Part shown: one piece after another, positions 47,001 through 60,262 of the stretch | How positions within the stretch are numbered: the stretch's first letter is position 1 | Layout of the letters: the number at the start of each line of letters is the position of its first letter | Assembly (NCBI GenBank): GCA_964036155.1 | Contig: OZ038423.1 | Location: 3,363,249 to 3,427,248 of the forward strand | Source of the DNA: Diploscapter coronatus | Lineage: Eukaryota; Nematoda; Chromadorea; Rhabditida; Rhabditidae | Reading direction: 5' to 3' | Length of the DNA stretch: 64,000 bases | Position numbers and translations under genes: made by a program | Notes under the pieces: generated by a model | What the model was told of the DNA's origin: nothing | Database searches by the model: none | Seen by the model: the letters and a program-made list of their open reading frames with translations, nothing else

Positions 47001-50000
47001 AAAATCACTAATGAATAATTACTTTATATATTGTATCGCTATTAGCGACACTAATGTAGACAAAAATGCTTCATGAAAATGGCCAATAACTTAAAATCAC
47101 TTATCAAGCCTGTTCCCATTTATCTCAATTTCTCTTTTTCAACCAAATTCCTAGATCTATCACCGTGTTCTTTTTCTCAAAGCCCTCTCTAACTTCAAAA
47201 GCGCCTTCGTTTTCTCATTTTTGCAGGTTTTTGCTACTCCTTCAGACAGAATGACTCCGTGATTTGCAATGAGTCAAATGAGATCAGCTGTTTGATGAAA
47301 TGAAGGAAAGAAGGAATACATAAAACAAAAGAGACAAAATGTTGAAAATTGAATGATGAATGGATGGGCATGGAAAGGTGAAAATGGATTGAGATTCGGA
47401 ACTTCCGAAAGAGTTCAAGATTTCAAGTGAAAATGCGATCAGAAATTGGTAATAAGTTGATAGAACGATAAAATATTCGAATACGTTTCGAGAAAATATT
47501 TGTCATCAATGAAATTTACAGATGTAGTCGTTTTATGATAAGAGCGAGCTTCTAAAATTTCATGAAGGAATAGAAATAGGTGAGTCAGGTTCTAGCCATG
47601 GAACGAAACGGAAGTTGCGCGCAAGCAGAAAGCAACAGGAAGGCTGAAAGCTGCTAAGACACAAGGCAAAAATATTCAGTTTTAGGCCAATTTTTTTTTT
47701 TAAATCTCGCAAAATTTTCTGTTCGAATGCATTTTGTCGATGCGGTAAAAGCTCGATCATTTGTTCGGAATCTCTTATTTTTGCAAAATGAAAAAATTGG
47801 GAGAAGAAAATTTGTATCCATTTCAAGAAAACAAAGAGAAAGTGCTAATACATTTTCTTAGAATGATGAACAATTATGAATGAAATTATCATAGTCTTAC
47901 GATGTTCGTAGAAAGGCAAGAAGAACAAACTAACTAAAGAAATAAGATATTACTTCATACTAGATGTGTTGAAAGATATCTGATGTTTTCTTTCGAATAA
48001 GTTTCATTCAAAAGTTTGACTTTCCGAGTATCAATTCAAAGCGCGAAAAGTAACACATGCACATGATCAAATATGCGCAAAGGTTTATGCAGCGAGAGTG
48101 GTTAATTAATGATTTTCAAAGTAAGTTGCAAAAAGTAACGACGTATTTTATCTTGGTTTAAAAAATAATTAGCTCACGATTTCAGAAACTAAAAAATACG
48201 GACATAGATATCTTGATCTTAAATAATGGATATTTCAGAGTAACGATGTTCGTGAAATCCTGCATTATTTACCTAACTCCTTCTTCTTGACTTCTTCCTA
48301 CAACTTCCCCATTCTAATGGTTGTGTAAACATAGGCGAAAAATGTTATCTAAGTAACAGCGTCTAATTTGGTTTTGAAACATTCTATTTTGTAGCAATTA
48401 TTTGGGCTCAAACTAGAATTTTTTTCAATTAGTCAAAATCCTCTCGATAATTTTAATTCCGCAAAAATGAGCGTATTTTTGCTGAAATTGGACTCCAAAA
48501 AAATAGGAGCGACGTATTTCCAAGCTCTTGCAAAATTTAGTCAGTGGATTAGAAAAGGAACAGAAAATTGAAGGATCGGGAAAGACCCCGACAAAAATTG
48601 AAAGCAACGCCTTTCGTGTGACCGCAGCGTCACAATTCAAGCTTCCCCAGAATTTCCTTGGAAAATTCGAAATTTCAGCCAACCGGCAAAACTCGGTCCG
48701 ATTTTGGACGAACCGACGAAATCGAAAGCTTGCGAATTTCACGCCTTGAAAAACACAGAAATAGACTGGAAAACAAGCACTTAGCAATAAATTACAGCAA
48801 AAGTATTCTTATTTTAGGACTATGTCTGATAGGACAAGGATTATTAAATGGAACTAGTTAGTATATCCGGATTACACCCACTACGATAATCCGATAATAT
48901 TATTGAAGGAAAAAAGCTAATTTATGCAATAAAGATGGCTATGAAGAAAATTATGAAATTGTGTAAGTTACAAAATTTAGTGGATAAATTGTTTGTTACT
49001 TTATAAGAACATTCAGCCGATTATAATGTATCCTAATAGCTTGAGCGAGTCTGGTAAAAAAATCGTTCACTTTTCTCTCCCATTTTTGTAAATCTTGAAA
49101 ACCAGACGATGAAAACTTCAATTTCCATATTCTCCCAAGATAATCTTCGTTCGATCATCGATAATTTTTCAGAAGAATGAGTCGGGCGTTTATGCGATAT
49201 GATTAACCGGGAAGGCAAAAAGTCAGAAAAATGGTCAGAACATAAAAGCCGAAAGAAAAGCCATCATCAAGTTCAAGAGACCTCACACAATCAACCAAAA
49301 GGCATAAACGAGGAAAAACGCTGAATCTGAAGAATCAAATATGAAAAATGCAAACAGAGCACAAATATTCAATCAACTTGACGGCGGAGAGGCGCCGTGA
49401 ATTGAAATATGCAAGCAGAAAGAAAATATGGAAATGAAACGAAAAAGCCTGAAAAGCCGCAGGGTAACACGGAAGAAGCGTTGGAATCAAAGGATGAAAG
49501 GGGTGAATTGAAGAATCTGGTCTGTAGTTTGATGGCAATATAGATAATGGAGCTGATACTCGTTTGAAAAATGTTTCGGAAATTAATCAAGCAAAAATAA
49601 TTAATTCTGTGGACTACAGGTGATTACGATAGCAGACGATTCTAAAAAGAAAATTCGAAGAATTGTATTTTAGTGCAATGGATGGTCTTTAATATATATA
49701 TATATTTTTTTTTAAATATTCAATTATGTGACACCGTCCACCGCTATATTTTAGTGGGTGTGGGATCATTGCCTAAAAAGGCATCGGAAGGGCGTCGTTG
49801 TTGCAGGCGAAAAGGGACATTTCTCTTCGAAAGAGCGAGGGTTGAGGGACGCGAGTTGGTGCATCCGATTGTGTGTCGTCATATCCCCCGACACTCCGAC
49901 GCGGCCCCGGTCCATCCCAATTCGAATCGCATCACTCAGGCTTCCGGCTCGCTGTGCTCTCAATCTGTGATGCTTCGATGATCCGTCCGCCTACACGATT

Positions 50001-50693
50001 TTCGAAGCACGAAAATGCCCGCATCTTTGTCCCTCACTTTATTCGCTCCTTAAACGGCAGAGAAATTGTGTTCCCCTCCACCTTTCTCGTACTATTTCTT
50101 CTTCCCAGCTAGAAATAGTGTGAAGAAAATGGAGAGAAAAAGGTTTTTTTGCTGTAGGAGAGGACGGTGTGCTCATGACGAGTGCAAAAACTCCCGATGA
50201 CATTAAATTATCTCTAGGTCGAACGAAAATCCAGCAGTTTTCTGCGGCGGCAAAGGGAAATCAGAAAGATTGCATTTGCATGCGACGTAAAATTCAGATG
50301 AAAGCGAAAGCGGGATACAGAAAACATGTGCAGCAAAGTGTCGATGGAAGATATGCGTAAATCCTCGAGAACTGAGTTTTGGAATTTGGATCAATCAATA
50401 TTTTGAAGATAAAGGTAAACTTTAATCAGAAGATCGGTGAGATCTCAAGTTATGAAGAAAACGCTGTAGTTTGTAAAATTTTCATCAAATCAGTAAATGA
50501 GTAATGGTTGGTAAACAATAAAGATCATATAAACAGGTTAGAGATATCATAATTCAGATCTTGAGTAGAAAGATCAAAATGTTGAATCAGAAAATTAATT
50601 AGTTGAAAATGTGTTTAGAATTTGTGAAATGAAGATAATTCAAAACTGACCCATTAAGCTGTTTTTCTCGATTATTGGATATATATATATATA
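44001..50693. other. Gene-poor region with purine-rich strand blocks
   Basis: No exon or RNA gene recognised. Long stretches (about 44,680-45,520, 45,960-46,110, 47,300-47,650) are dominated by G and A on the plus strand. This removes stop codons from the minus strand and creates long meaningless open frames. A GC-rich island lies at about 49,750-50,060. Confidence 0.5.
49750..50060. other. GC-rich island of unknown nature
   Basis: Roughly 300 bp with clearly higher G+C than its surroundings (for example CCCCCGACACTCCGACGCGG, 49,887-49,906) right after an (AT)n/T-rich tract. Several frames stay open on both strands, but none resembles a protein I know. It may be a promoter or 5' exon of an unseen gene, or a transferred or repeat fragment. 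Confidence 0.3.
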
Positions 50694-51946
50694 TTACGTT
50701 GGATAGAAAGTCCTGCACCAAAAATAACATCTTATAAATTTTTTGGTAGCTTCATTAATAATAGCAGTTATTCAACAATATAATCACCAAATATGTCCAT
50801 CACCTTCGCCCATTTATTGGACAAATCGTTGATGTCCTGCGCCCAGTATTCAGGAGACTAGCACACGAAGAAGTTGTCGACTGCTGTTTTTAGGTCGTCG
50901 TCTTTGTCGATTTTTTTCTCTCGTAGGTGAAGCTTCAAAGGAGGGAACAAATGATAGTCTGATGGAGCGAGGCCCGGCGAATACGATGAATGAATGACCG
51001 GATGCCAGTCGAGCTTTGTGGTCTTTTGGTGGGTGCCCGAAGCAACGTGTAGTCGCGCATTGTCATGCAGAAAGTGGACAATTGAGCGTCTTGGCCGTTT
51101 TTCTTGAATTACGCCGACCAATTTTTGAAGCTGATCGACGTAGATGGTAGCTGTGATAGTCCTGCTTGCAAAAAACAGCTCGTAGTATATCGATCCTTTC
51201 GCGTCCCACCAAACGGAGAGGAAGTGTTTGCATTGGTGGGGTTCAGTTTCGACTGCGCTGGCGGCTCTGCATCACGTGGGAGTCAGATGGCGTATTGTGT
51301 ATCGTTGTCGTAAAGAATCCAGCTCTCACCTCCAGTCATTAGGTTTTTTAGAAATTCCTTTCGGTGCAGACGGAAGAGAAAAGACTGACAGATGTTAACA
51401 CGCACTTTCTTATGGGCGTCGGTCAGTCGATGGGGGCTCATCTTAATTAAATTTTTCGATAGCCGAGATCGTGAAAATGGACAACTATAGTGGCATTGGA
51501 GCATCCGAGTATCGTCTCCAATTATCACGTGGTAGCTTTTGGATTGACCTTGATAGTGCTCTGCAATTCGCCGTTGTTGATGGAGGATGGTCGTTCACTG
51601 CGCTCATTTTCTTGGAGGCTCGTATCTCCTGCTGCAAAGCGATAGAACCAGCGGTTGACTGTCCAGCGGGAAGCAGTGCCCTCACCGAATGTATTGTTGA
51701 TGTTAGCGGTCGCTCTGCTTGCATTGTTGTTTTGGCGCCACTCGTAGTAGATAACTGTTCAAAGTGGGGGTTCACTTATAATAATCGTAAGTCATCAAAC
51801 CCCTGGGTGCGGGCCCTTGTATACCCATGTGGTGATAGCTTAGAGAACATTCTACAAGGTTCTCACACTTATTAGGGCATTCGACTCATTTCTAGAAAAT
51901 TATAGATTTTTAAAATTTTTGGTGCAGGACTTTCTATCCAACGTAA
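50694..51946 (-). mobile_element. mariner-type DNA transposon, inactive
   Basis: A 1253-bp element with perfectly matched 32-bp terminal inverted repeats (TTACGTTGGATAGAAAGTCC...). It is flanked by TA on both sides, the mariner target duplication. The minus strand carries remains of a transposase in several frames. Length is normal for mariner. The intact TIRs against a broken coding region suggest either recent loss of function or mobilisation in trans. Confidence 0.93.
50858..51880 (-). pseudogene. mariner transposase pseudogene
   Basis: Fragments on the minus strand follow the mariner order in shifting frames. An N-terminal helix-turn-helix piece (NRWFYRFAAGDTSLQENERS, near 51,640) comes first, then LGCSNATIVVHF, then the catalytic part. 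The third segment (50858-51121) holds HDNARLH and SPGLAPSDYHLF, whose two aspartates are separated by 34 residues, the DD34D signature. The first catalytic Asp, expected in TGDESWILYDN, reads Gly here (MTGGESWILYDND, near 51,310). At least two frameshifts and this substitution make it non-functional. Confidence 0.88.
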
Positions 51947-54900
51947 TATTTTTAATTTGAACATTGGAACAAACAGCGAATTTTTAAGAAAACAAATAAA
52001 ATGTCACATTCTTGACCGCATGTCTGCTGACGCAAAATATTGGTGTCGGATTGCAGAATTCAGCTGATGCCGTTCTTTCTGGGTTCTTATTTATGTCCCA
52101 AGTCAAAGTCAAAAATATCTGCTATCGTGAAAATTGTGAAAGTGATCATAGAGTAAAGAACTCTACCTCAAATTATAGAAGCCCCTGGAAGTAATTTCGA
52201 TCAGACTAATATTGGAAGAGTAATTGGAAAGAAATGTAGTCGAACAAATTATAAAGCAAAGAGTATTTTTTAATTAGATTTCAAAATAATGAAAATTTCG
52301 ATCAAATTTGAAATTGGTAGTCGCTTTAATATTCTGGAAAGAAAGAAGATATTTCATATCTGAAGATTTCTGAATTTCGTAGAAAAGTTATGCTTCAAAA
52401 TGATCGACTCTAAGAAGGAATTTTTAATTAATAAGTTCTACATTATCAAGAGAATGGAGTATTTTCTATCTAAAGGATGTCTGATTTTCAAATTTCCTCG
52501 AAAACATGTGTTTAAGTTTGAAACGTAGAACGGCATTTAGGATTGTAACGCAAACACAATTGAAAGGATTTGAGGAAGTGAGAGTGTCAAAGGAAAGAGA
52601 CATAAGTTAGTTGTAAGCAGCTGAAATAGAAAAAGCATTTTCTTTGCTGATAATAATCAGTGAAAAGCTCGAAAGACAAACGGAAACTGATAGCAGGGAG
52701 TGGTCAGATACAATAGTGGATATAGATCTGATCTTTATTAAATATGTTAAGTGCTAAAAATAAATGAATGAAAATGTTGCAGAAATTCTCCGAACTTTTA
52801 GAGATTCAGCTAAGATAATATATTGTTGATATGCGCTGCTATCAATAAGTTTAGAAAAGATTTTTTAATATCCAGAAAAGTAACTTGAGCAGTTTTTAAA
52901 ACTTTAACGGCTTACTCAAATTTTTTGAAACCTACATATTTGAACTTTGGTTGAATTTCAAATATACCCCATTCAGAATTATATTGAACTCATTAAAATC
53001 TCAAGTGATAGATTTCTCATGTTTTCCTGCTTGCTGTTAGCAGGTTCAGCTTCAATGTTTACCGAGAAAAATTGAAGATGGGAAGATTTTCTGGCAGTAA
53101 AATGCCAAGGAATTGAAGACTATTGACATGAATCATCATAATAAAATTTTTGAAAAACGGAATAATTATAGATGAGATGATTATTATTCCAAAAAATGTC
53201 AAGCTTGTAAAAACCTAGAAAAATTGCTTGTAATAATTATACGCCCATGAATCGCTCAAAATTCAATTTGACGAGTCAAAAGATGGCTAAAACTTTAACG
53301 CATGAAATATTCAGAGTGATCTCTAATCATAGCCTAAACATCGATATCAAAGTTCAGGCTTCAGGCTGATCATGTGTAATAAACGCTACCTAAATCTCAA
53401 GCAAATTATGAAGATCTGTCAAAAACAAAGGCTATTCATGCTTAGGATGTGAAGTTTTATGTCTGGCTAATTAGAATAGCTGACAGATGCAGTAATGTAG
53501 GGAAGTCGAGGGGGACAAGGGTTTGCTCTGAAGGAGATTTGGAAAGATAAGGGACGGATAAAGCGGGATAAAGCGCGAAAAACTCGAATAAATCCAGCAT
53601 AAAGTGTAAAGGGCAAAGCAAGAGATCCGAATATCCAAGCAATCGAATCGAATCGAAACTCAATGAATGAATGTTTTGGGAGGTGATTCAAAAATACAAT
53701 ACGCTGAAAAGGCGTGGAAGTCATGTAGGATATTTTTGAAATTGTTTCATCAAAACTTCCGATATGTTACAGGAACAATCGAGCGAATTATAGTCTTCAA
53801 TATATAGTTTACCATTAAGAAGGGTTCAAATCTCTATCAACAAATGAGAAGGATCTAATAAAAGTGCATGCTTTATAAAATCTAGTGGAACTGGAGATGT
53901 TTCGAATTTTTTCACGAGGCTTTTATTGGTTCGAAGTGGTACGACAAAACACCTTCATTCGTGTCGATTGTGCTGAATCTCGAACTGAATGCTCCGATTC
54001 AAGCACTGCTTTGTCGAGGAAGGCCTTTTGAATCCAACAACTTCGTTTTAGGCCTTTTTATGGATGAATAAAGAAGGACAGAGAACAAAGTTGCAACACG
54101 CAAATTTAGAGTTAATTTGGCGAACTATAAATTTTCATCGAAAATAGTTTGGAAATGAAATTTTATGGCCCGTAAAATTGTAACGTAACGAAGATTTTAA
54201 GAAGAAGACGAAAATCTTGTCAGTTCTGAAAGATTCCGATTCATCATCAAAAGTAAGCGAAAAATACGAGCCAAAAAATTTCAAGTCCGCTTATGAATAA
54301 TTCCACCCAAAAAGCGCGTCGTTAGCGTAGTTGTGTTGTAAAAATAAACCAATAATGAGATTTCCTGCGCGAGAATGGATGAAGAAGTGCAAAAAACAAA
54401 GCTTTGCGAGAGTGATTTTGTTGCTTTTTCTGCTTCTTGAATCTCTCAAAAATCATTATCTCTAATTTTTCTGCCTCCTGATTCTCTCTTTACCCATTAT
54501 CTCATTTTTCTTTTTATCTCCAAATCTTGGCCATTTTTGGCTCTCAATCGGCGATCTAATTGCGTGTGACATTTGTTGTGGAGTGAGCCTTGGCTTGGCA
54601 AAGCCCGCAGTGGTCGAAAGTCGATGAAAAATGAACAAAACAATCCAATTTGGATGGACAAAATAACGGGCTTTTATATTGGCGGTAATGGTTTATTGAA
54701 ACGAATTTTTGAGGATTAATTATCATATGGAGCGGAGAAGTTCTAAATGCAGATTTGGAAAGAATGTCATAGAATATGGTATTTGAATTTTTTATCACAA
54801 ATGTCCGATAAATATAGAAATCGTGCAAATACTCCATTAAGTTATTTGGTGCAAAAATATATTGATATAGTAAAAAATAGTGAAATGAAAAAATGCAAAA

Positions 54901-57643
54901 GTAGAGCACAAAAATCATTTTGTCCTGTGTAAATTCGCAAAATATTTCGATATCAAATTTGCGTGCCAATGAATCTGAATTTGACACCTTCGAAATGATG
55001 TCACATTACAGAATAAAATTTGTCGAGTTCATTATTTCACGATAGCCCGTCACCATAGAATTTTATTTGCAATAATTTGTATTCGTCCAGGATTTTGAAC
55101 CAGATTACACCGATTTTTGTCGCTTTTTTCAAAATTGTCACCATCGCTCAGCTTGGAATAAATTTAGCTTGTTTTTTCTTCAAAACTTCAGTGTTTTCTG
55201 ATGATTTATTTGGTTCCTTGTACCTTTTTTTATTTCTTCTTCGTCGAGATTTTATCATTCTTTATCTTTTGTCAGTTTTTCAAGGCTTATTCCCAGGGGA
55301 CAATTTGTTCTTACTCGGAGTTTTTCGCGGAGTGACTGCCAAGAAGCTGTTCTGCGCCTCCCACACAGGGTTCAAAGGGTTACATGTCGATGGGCTCCTT
55401 AGAACATCGCTATTTACATGTTGAAACATAGACGGGGAAGACCCGGTTGGGATATTTTGGACTCAAAATTTTGTTCACGAGTAACTCGCCTCCATATTTC
55501 ACTTTCATCCGCGAGTTTGAAGACGTGTGTCTTTCAATCCGAGTCTTTTTCAGGCCTTCAAAATGAACCCCGAAAAATCCCACGTCATCATAATATTTGC
55601 GATTTCATCAAATGTGTGGGACGAGTAAACTTCTTGTGGATCTCATATGCTTATTTATAACCGCTCCAAATCTGAGCCCTCATGAAATGGCGCTTATATT
55701 TATTCATTTTGCACACATCGTCATATTTGCGATGAAATCATAATTATTTGATCGCCCACAAATTTGGACCCACTAGAAAACGTGCTCAATGGCAAAATGT
55801 TAGATGATCTCCCATTTTACCGTATAACGTTCTGGAAGGGAAAAGTGAGGAATCACGAACATTTGTCATTGGAGAACAATTCGAAGGTGTACAAAAAGTC
55901 CTGAAATCATATCATTTGCCTTCAGCGTTCATATAGAGCTGTCTCATTCTAATACTCTACAAATCGCTATTTTACTATTATGAATGAATATATTCATTGT
56001 TAACGCACAAGCCATTTAGAAAATTTATTAGATCTAGAGAGGGCGACCGTCAGAAATCTCTCGTGACCTAGACTCCCTGTACGTGTTCTTAGCAAAGTTT
56101 ACGTTTCTATCTTGATACTGACAAAAAATTTTCCAATCTTCGAGACGGTATCACAACTAGGATTTCAATTTTTCGATCATCTACTTCCTAGTCTCTTTTC
56201 GTCGACGAAGGTGCTCCGTAGGTCAGAAATTTACTTTCTCTCCATCTCTCTCAACCTCTTTATGCTCAAACAGGGTTAATTTCTCATGAAGCAGAACTAA
56301 GCATAATTCTTTCAATGATTAGCCCTTTGTATGCACTTTAATTTTGTGATGTTGTCTCCCATGCCTCTGTTTTTGTCGCGGTCGGCTGGTTGCGATTTCC
56401 CGTCATAAATTTGGTTGGATTTGTCTCTTTTGCCTCATTCTGCTGGGCGGTAAATCCGAAAGACGCATAAATCATTATAACATAGGCAAGAATTGAGGAA
56501 GGACAAGTAGGAAAAAAGTCTGAAACAAATAGGGAAAAATCGCAGCTCCTGCCATTCTTTCATACACACCACATTTCTTTATGCGATTAGATTAGTTTTC
56601 GGAGTTATTTTTAATTTCAAGGGATATTTTCTGGACTTTGTTATTTTTGTCGTTCAGGTCGATTCTCTCAAACACACTATCTGCCTTACTCGTTATCTAT
56701 CAATGTTAGATTGCGATCAATTGTAGATGAAACTTTGAAATATTTCAAATGTTTGAAACTTAGAAGTATTTTTTAAAAATCACTCATCAATTTTTCCATT
56801 CTCTCCAACTTCGAGCCAGCTATCTCGAAACTTATCAGTAATGGTGAATAAACAGCAAGTTGCAACACTTTTCCACAACAAAGCATGAAGATACAAGACA
56901 TAAGGAGGGCTCATAGAAAAAGACACCGATTTTTTTCTTTCTTTTCTTCCCTTGCCTCCTCGCACTATTTCTTAGAAAAACCGGTGTCTTTTTCTAGGAG
57001 CCCATAAAGAGCATAAAATAGATGGGGATTAAATTTGGATAGAACGGGATTAATCATGCTACTTTCATGTCTGGCTGTCAAAAGGTCATGTAATTTCGGA
57101 ATTGACATCAAATTTGCTCATCACTTATTACCATTAGCCAACACATTCTTCATTTCATTTTCAGTTTCGCAACCTTCTAGCTCATTATTTGCTTTATTTC
57201 GTACTTATTCATAGCCTCAGGGAGTTTATCCGAATTTATTAAATTCTCCGTATTTTAATCTCGTCATTTCATCCTACTGTAATATCTCATTTTGCCCGGA
57301 TTAAGCACAATATTTCCTATAAAGTGCTGAATTTCAGGGTCCCCTTCTCATTTTCGGTATCTGCAGCCTGCCGCAGTAGGTCGGTCTTCAATTTATTCAC
57401 TTGGTAAGTAAACCGGAGATCTTTACCACAATGAACCTGGACCGCAGTTTCTTTTCCAAATCCCTTTACCCAAAACTCGCAAACTTTTTCAAACCAATAA
57501 GTCGTCTGACAAGTCCTGGTTCGAACTCGTTAGTACAGGAATTTCATTTGGAAATTTGATGGCTCGTCAACTTGATTTCTTTACCGTCCTCATTCATTAG
57601 TCATCTAATTCATTTTCAAATAACCCATTCATTTGTAGTCGGA
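51947..57643. other. Gene-poor region upstream of flp-11
   Basis: No coding exon or RNA gene recognised. Open frames of up to 143 codons (for example minus strand 54556-54987) lack splice context or similarity. A long hairpin lies at 56,907-57,003. The last 1-2 kb should include the flp-11 promoter. A TTTGTAG site 5 nt before the flp-11 ATG may be an SL acceptor. Confidence 0.5.
56907..57003. repeat. Foldback with about 28-bp stem
   Basis: GGGCTCATAGAAAAAGACAC at the left (56907 onward) and its near-exact complement ending at 57003, with two mismatches over about 28 bp, around a loop of roughly 35 nt. The loop ends CGCACTATTTCTTAG, similar to the family A/B MITE interiors (AATAGTGYG). It is probably a MITE. 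Confidence 0.6.
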
Positions 57644-59186
57644 ATGCAGTACCCCACACTCGTCTGCCTCTTGGTTGGCCTCGTCGCTCTCTTTGCAGCA
57701 GCCTATGGACAGGATGATGATAGTTACAAGTGAGTGGATTTTCAAACAAACTTACTTAGCCTCCCTCCTTCAATCAAGGTCATAGCAGCTTATTTGGAAA
57801 GATGATAGCATAGGTTGGTAGAAGTTATTGAAAAACATTGATTTATTTATCGACAAAAACTATGCTTCAAAACACCAAATAAGATTGTTCAATTATATTG
57901 AGTCAATGATGTAGACATAACTGCAGCAATAATAAACAAATTCAGCATGGATAAGCGCGCGATGCGAAATGCGTTGGTCCGATTCGGTAGAGCCACCGGA
58001 ATGAGGAACGCACTTGTTAGGTAGGATCAAGGGTAATCAAGTCGGGATAAAGACCCAACTTTATCCATTCTTTTGTCCCGAACCACGGAAAACATCGTGT
58101 CCTCCTTTTCAAAATTTGTCCGAAAGGTTCACATCTTGATTGCCAAAAGTGCTCATGCATCAAAGCGCTGTACCCGAATCCATGAAACTTTCGGCGTCCT
58201 TCCTTTCGGCACCTAATAGCTGAAGTTAGTTTCCCATGGGAAACTTTTAGAGGTTCCGAGAGTTACTTGGATCCGGAAACTGATCTGAATCGCGGGTGCT
58301 GAACGTTTTGTGAATGAGTGAGATGTTTTGTAGCAAAGTTTTGGAGAAAAAAACTCATTCCTAAACTTCGTTACGGAACGTCTTACTTCTATTCAAAACG
58401 TTGAACACCCATCTGATTCATCCAAAACGATCTTCTTCCAGATTCGGCAAGCGATCGTCTCCAGAAGTTGAGGAATTCGGCCAGACGCTGCAGGATAAAC
58501 GTAACGCCGGTGTGCCTCAGCCATTCGGTAGGTCAATGTCTCAAGTCAAACGACTAATTTCTATGAAAACAGACTATGATCTCACTCGACACGGAGGCGC
58601 GTTAGCTTCTCGTAAGAATTTCCTATCGCTTTGGTGCTGCAATTAAACAGTTGCTTGACTATGCGATATTGTGTCTTATGTTTCAAAATGATTGAAGTCA
58701 ATGCTTGTTTTGAAGTCGTTGATAGCTTAATTCCTTCTGTTTCTGTTCTGAAAACATCAATTCTTCAAAGTTAGACTAGCGAAAATAATAGATTGTGCTT
58801 TTCGCCTAATAGTGTTTCAATCGGGGGTATTTGTTCTTCATGTTTTTTGAAAATCGAACCGCGAACACCCCTGATTTCAATGCTTCTAACACCTCTATAA
58901 TAATAGCCAGGACTGTCGGCAAAGAACTCGCTGTAACGAATTTTTATAAACACCCACCACATGATAAAGCATGGAGAGGATAAAAGTGGTTATGATATTG
59001 CGCATGTTATACTAGACAAGGGTTTACACTCTGCCGATAGCCCTGCTAATAGCAATTCGAACAAATTGAAAATTGACTTACTGATCCAAATGATTTGCAG
59101 TCCGATTCGGCCGTTCCGGTCAGATGGACCACCTGAGCGACATGATCTCCACCCTGCAGAGGCTCGAGTCTGTCGGCTCAAAATAA
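57644..59186 (+). CDS. flp-11: FMRFamide-like neuropeptide precursor FLP-11
   Basis: Secreted neuropeptide precursor; in C. elegans FLP-11 is released by the RIS neuron and promotes sleep. Exons: 57644-57729, 57946-58020, 58442-58527, 59101-59186. They total 333 nt (110 aa) with all phases consistent. A signal peptide (MQYPTLVCLLVGLVALFAAA) precedes DDDSYNMDKR. Predicted products are AMRNALVRF-amide and ATGMRNALVRF-amide, separated by a single Arg, a KR-flanked acidic spacer (SSPEVEEFGQTLQD), and NAGVPQPFVRF-amide. The C-terminal peptide starts SGQMDHLSDMISTLQRL. Each RF is followed by the Gly amide donor. The order and the C-terminal SGQxDHxxDxxSTLQ block match FLP-11. Introns interrupt the second and third RFGs. 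Assignment is very secure. Confidence 0.96.
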
Positions 59187-60262
59187 GCCATTCTCCAGAA
59201 CACTCTGAGTTCGTTTAGGTCCTAGCTTCCAGCTGACATTCTTGCTATTCTCAGATTTGTTAGAAAATTTACTCACAATAATCCTCAATAGAAATTTTAC
59301 AATCCATCCTTTAACTTGAGTGAGGCGAAAATATGTGAGGTTTATTGTGAGCCAAATTTTAGCAAGGACCTAAATCTGCAAAAACTTTGTTTTGTTTGTA
59401 AGACCAATTTTTGTTTTCAACTTCCTTGTCTTTTCTCGCTCATCTTCTCTCTCGCACGAAAATCCCACCCAAAAATTAAAATCTCAACTCGACCTGATAG
59501 AAACCCGCCACGATGCTCGCTCGATAAATACATTTTTCGGTTTACCTGTTACATTTTACTAACCTGTGAGTACTTTTTCATAATGTCTAGGAAAAGCACT
59601 CATCATAAAGAGAAATATATTTTCAGTCGTACGATTTTTAGATGCACTTTCAAAATAGAACATGAAATACAATTTGCTAGCAACTTGAGTTTTGGAGCAA
59701 TTTACAACCCATTTTGATATTTTGTCAATTTTAGCTGTCTTTAGAATGACTTTATCAGATATGCTACTCTAATTTAGAGCAAAAATTATAGCGCTATGAA
59801 AAATTCAGCATTATTGTAAACACGATTTCAACTTCGAAATATAATGGTTTAATGGGAAACAAAATTGTCCAAGAATATAAAAATTTTGATAGTGTATCTG
59901 AAATTCAGATGATTCTCTCTAGTCAAATAGCCATCGCGATAAATCGTCTATCGCTTCAATTTGTCCGTATTTGCAGTGAAGTGCATGCGCATGTTGAAAA
60001 TGAGTGTGACGATCATATTATACAAACTTGAAGATCTATCCAATATATATGTTATTGCAATTCAAGCTCATTTATAAGGCATCAGCCAGATTGAATAGTT
60101 AGCGAATTTAAAAATTTTGGTACCGTAGGTTAGGCTTCTTTTCATCGCTCTTTTTTCTTATAAGCTTAGATTATCTATTTGATTTATTATTACCACGATT
60201 TTTAAATGACATTCATTGAAAACTAATTCATTTCGAATCTCTTTATTGAGCCCGATCAGATT
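59187..60262. other. Intergenic between flp-11 and tmem-135 (convergent)
   Basis: Shared 3' flank. AATAAA for the minus-strand gene lies at 60242-60247. An open frame at 59316-59717 has no family resemblance. Nothing else supported. Confidence 0.5.
60242..60247 (-). terminator. tmem-135: Poly(A) signal, tmem-135
   Basis: TTTATT on the plus strand (AATAAA on the minus) only 15 nt past the TAG stop. This implies a very short 3' UTR. Confidence 0.6.

Noticed and set aside
48425..48861. Overlapping open frames on both strands
   Set aside because: Translations look like repetitive AT-rich DNA with no motif, and the sequence has no splice context.
51471..51875. 134-codon plus-strand frame
   Set aside because: Antisense of the degraded mariner transposase.
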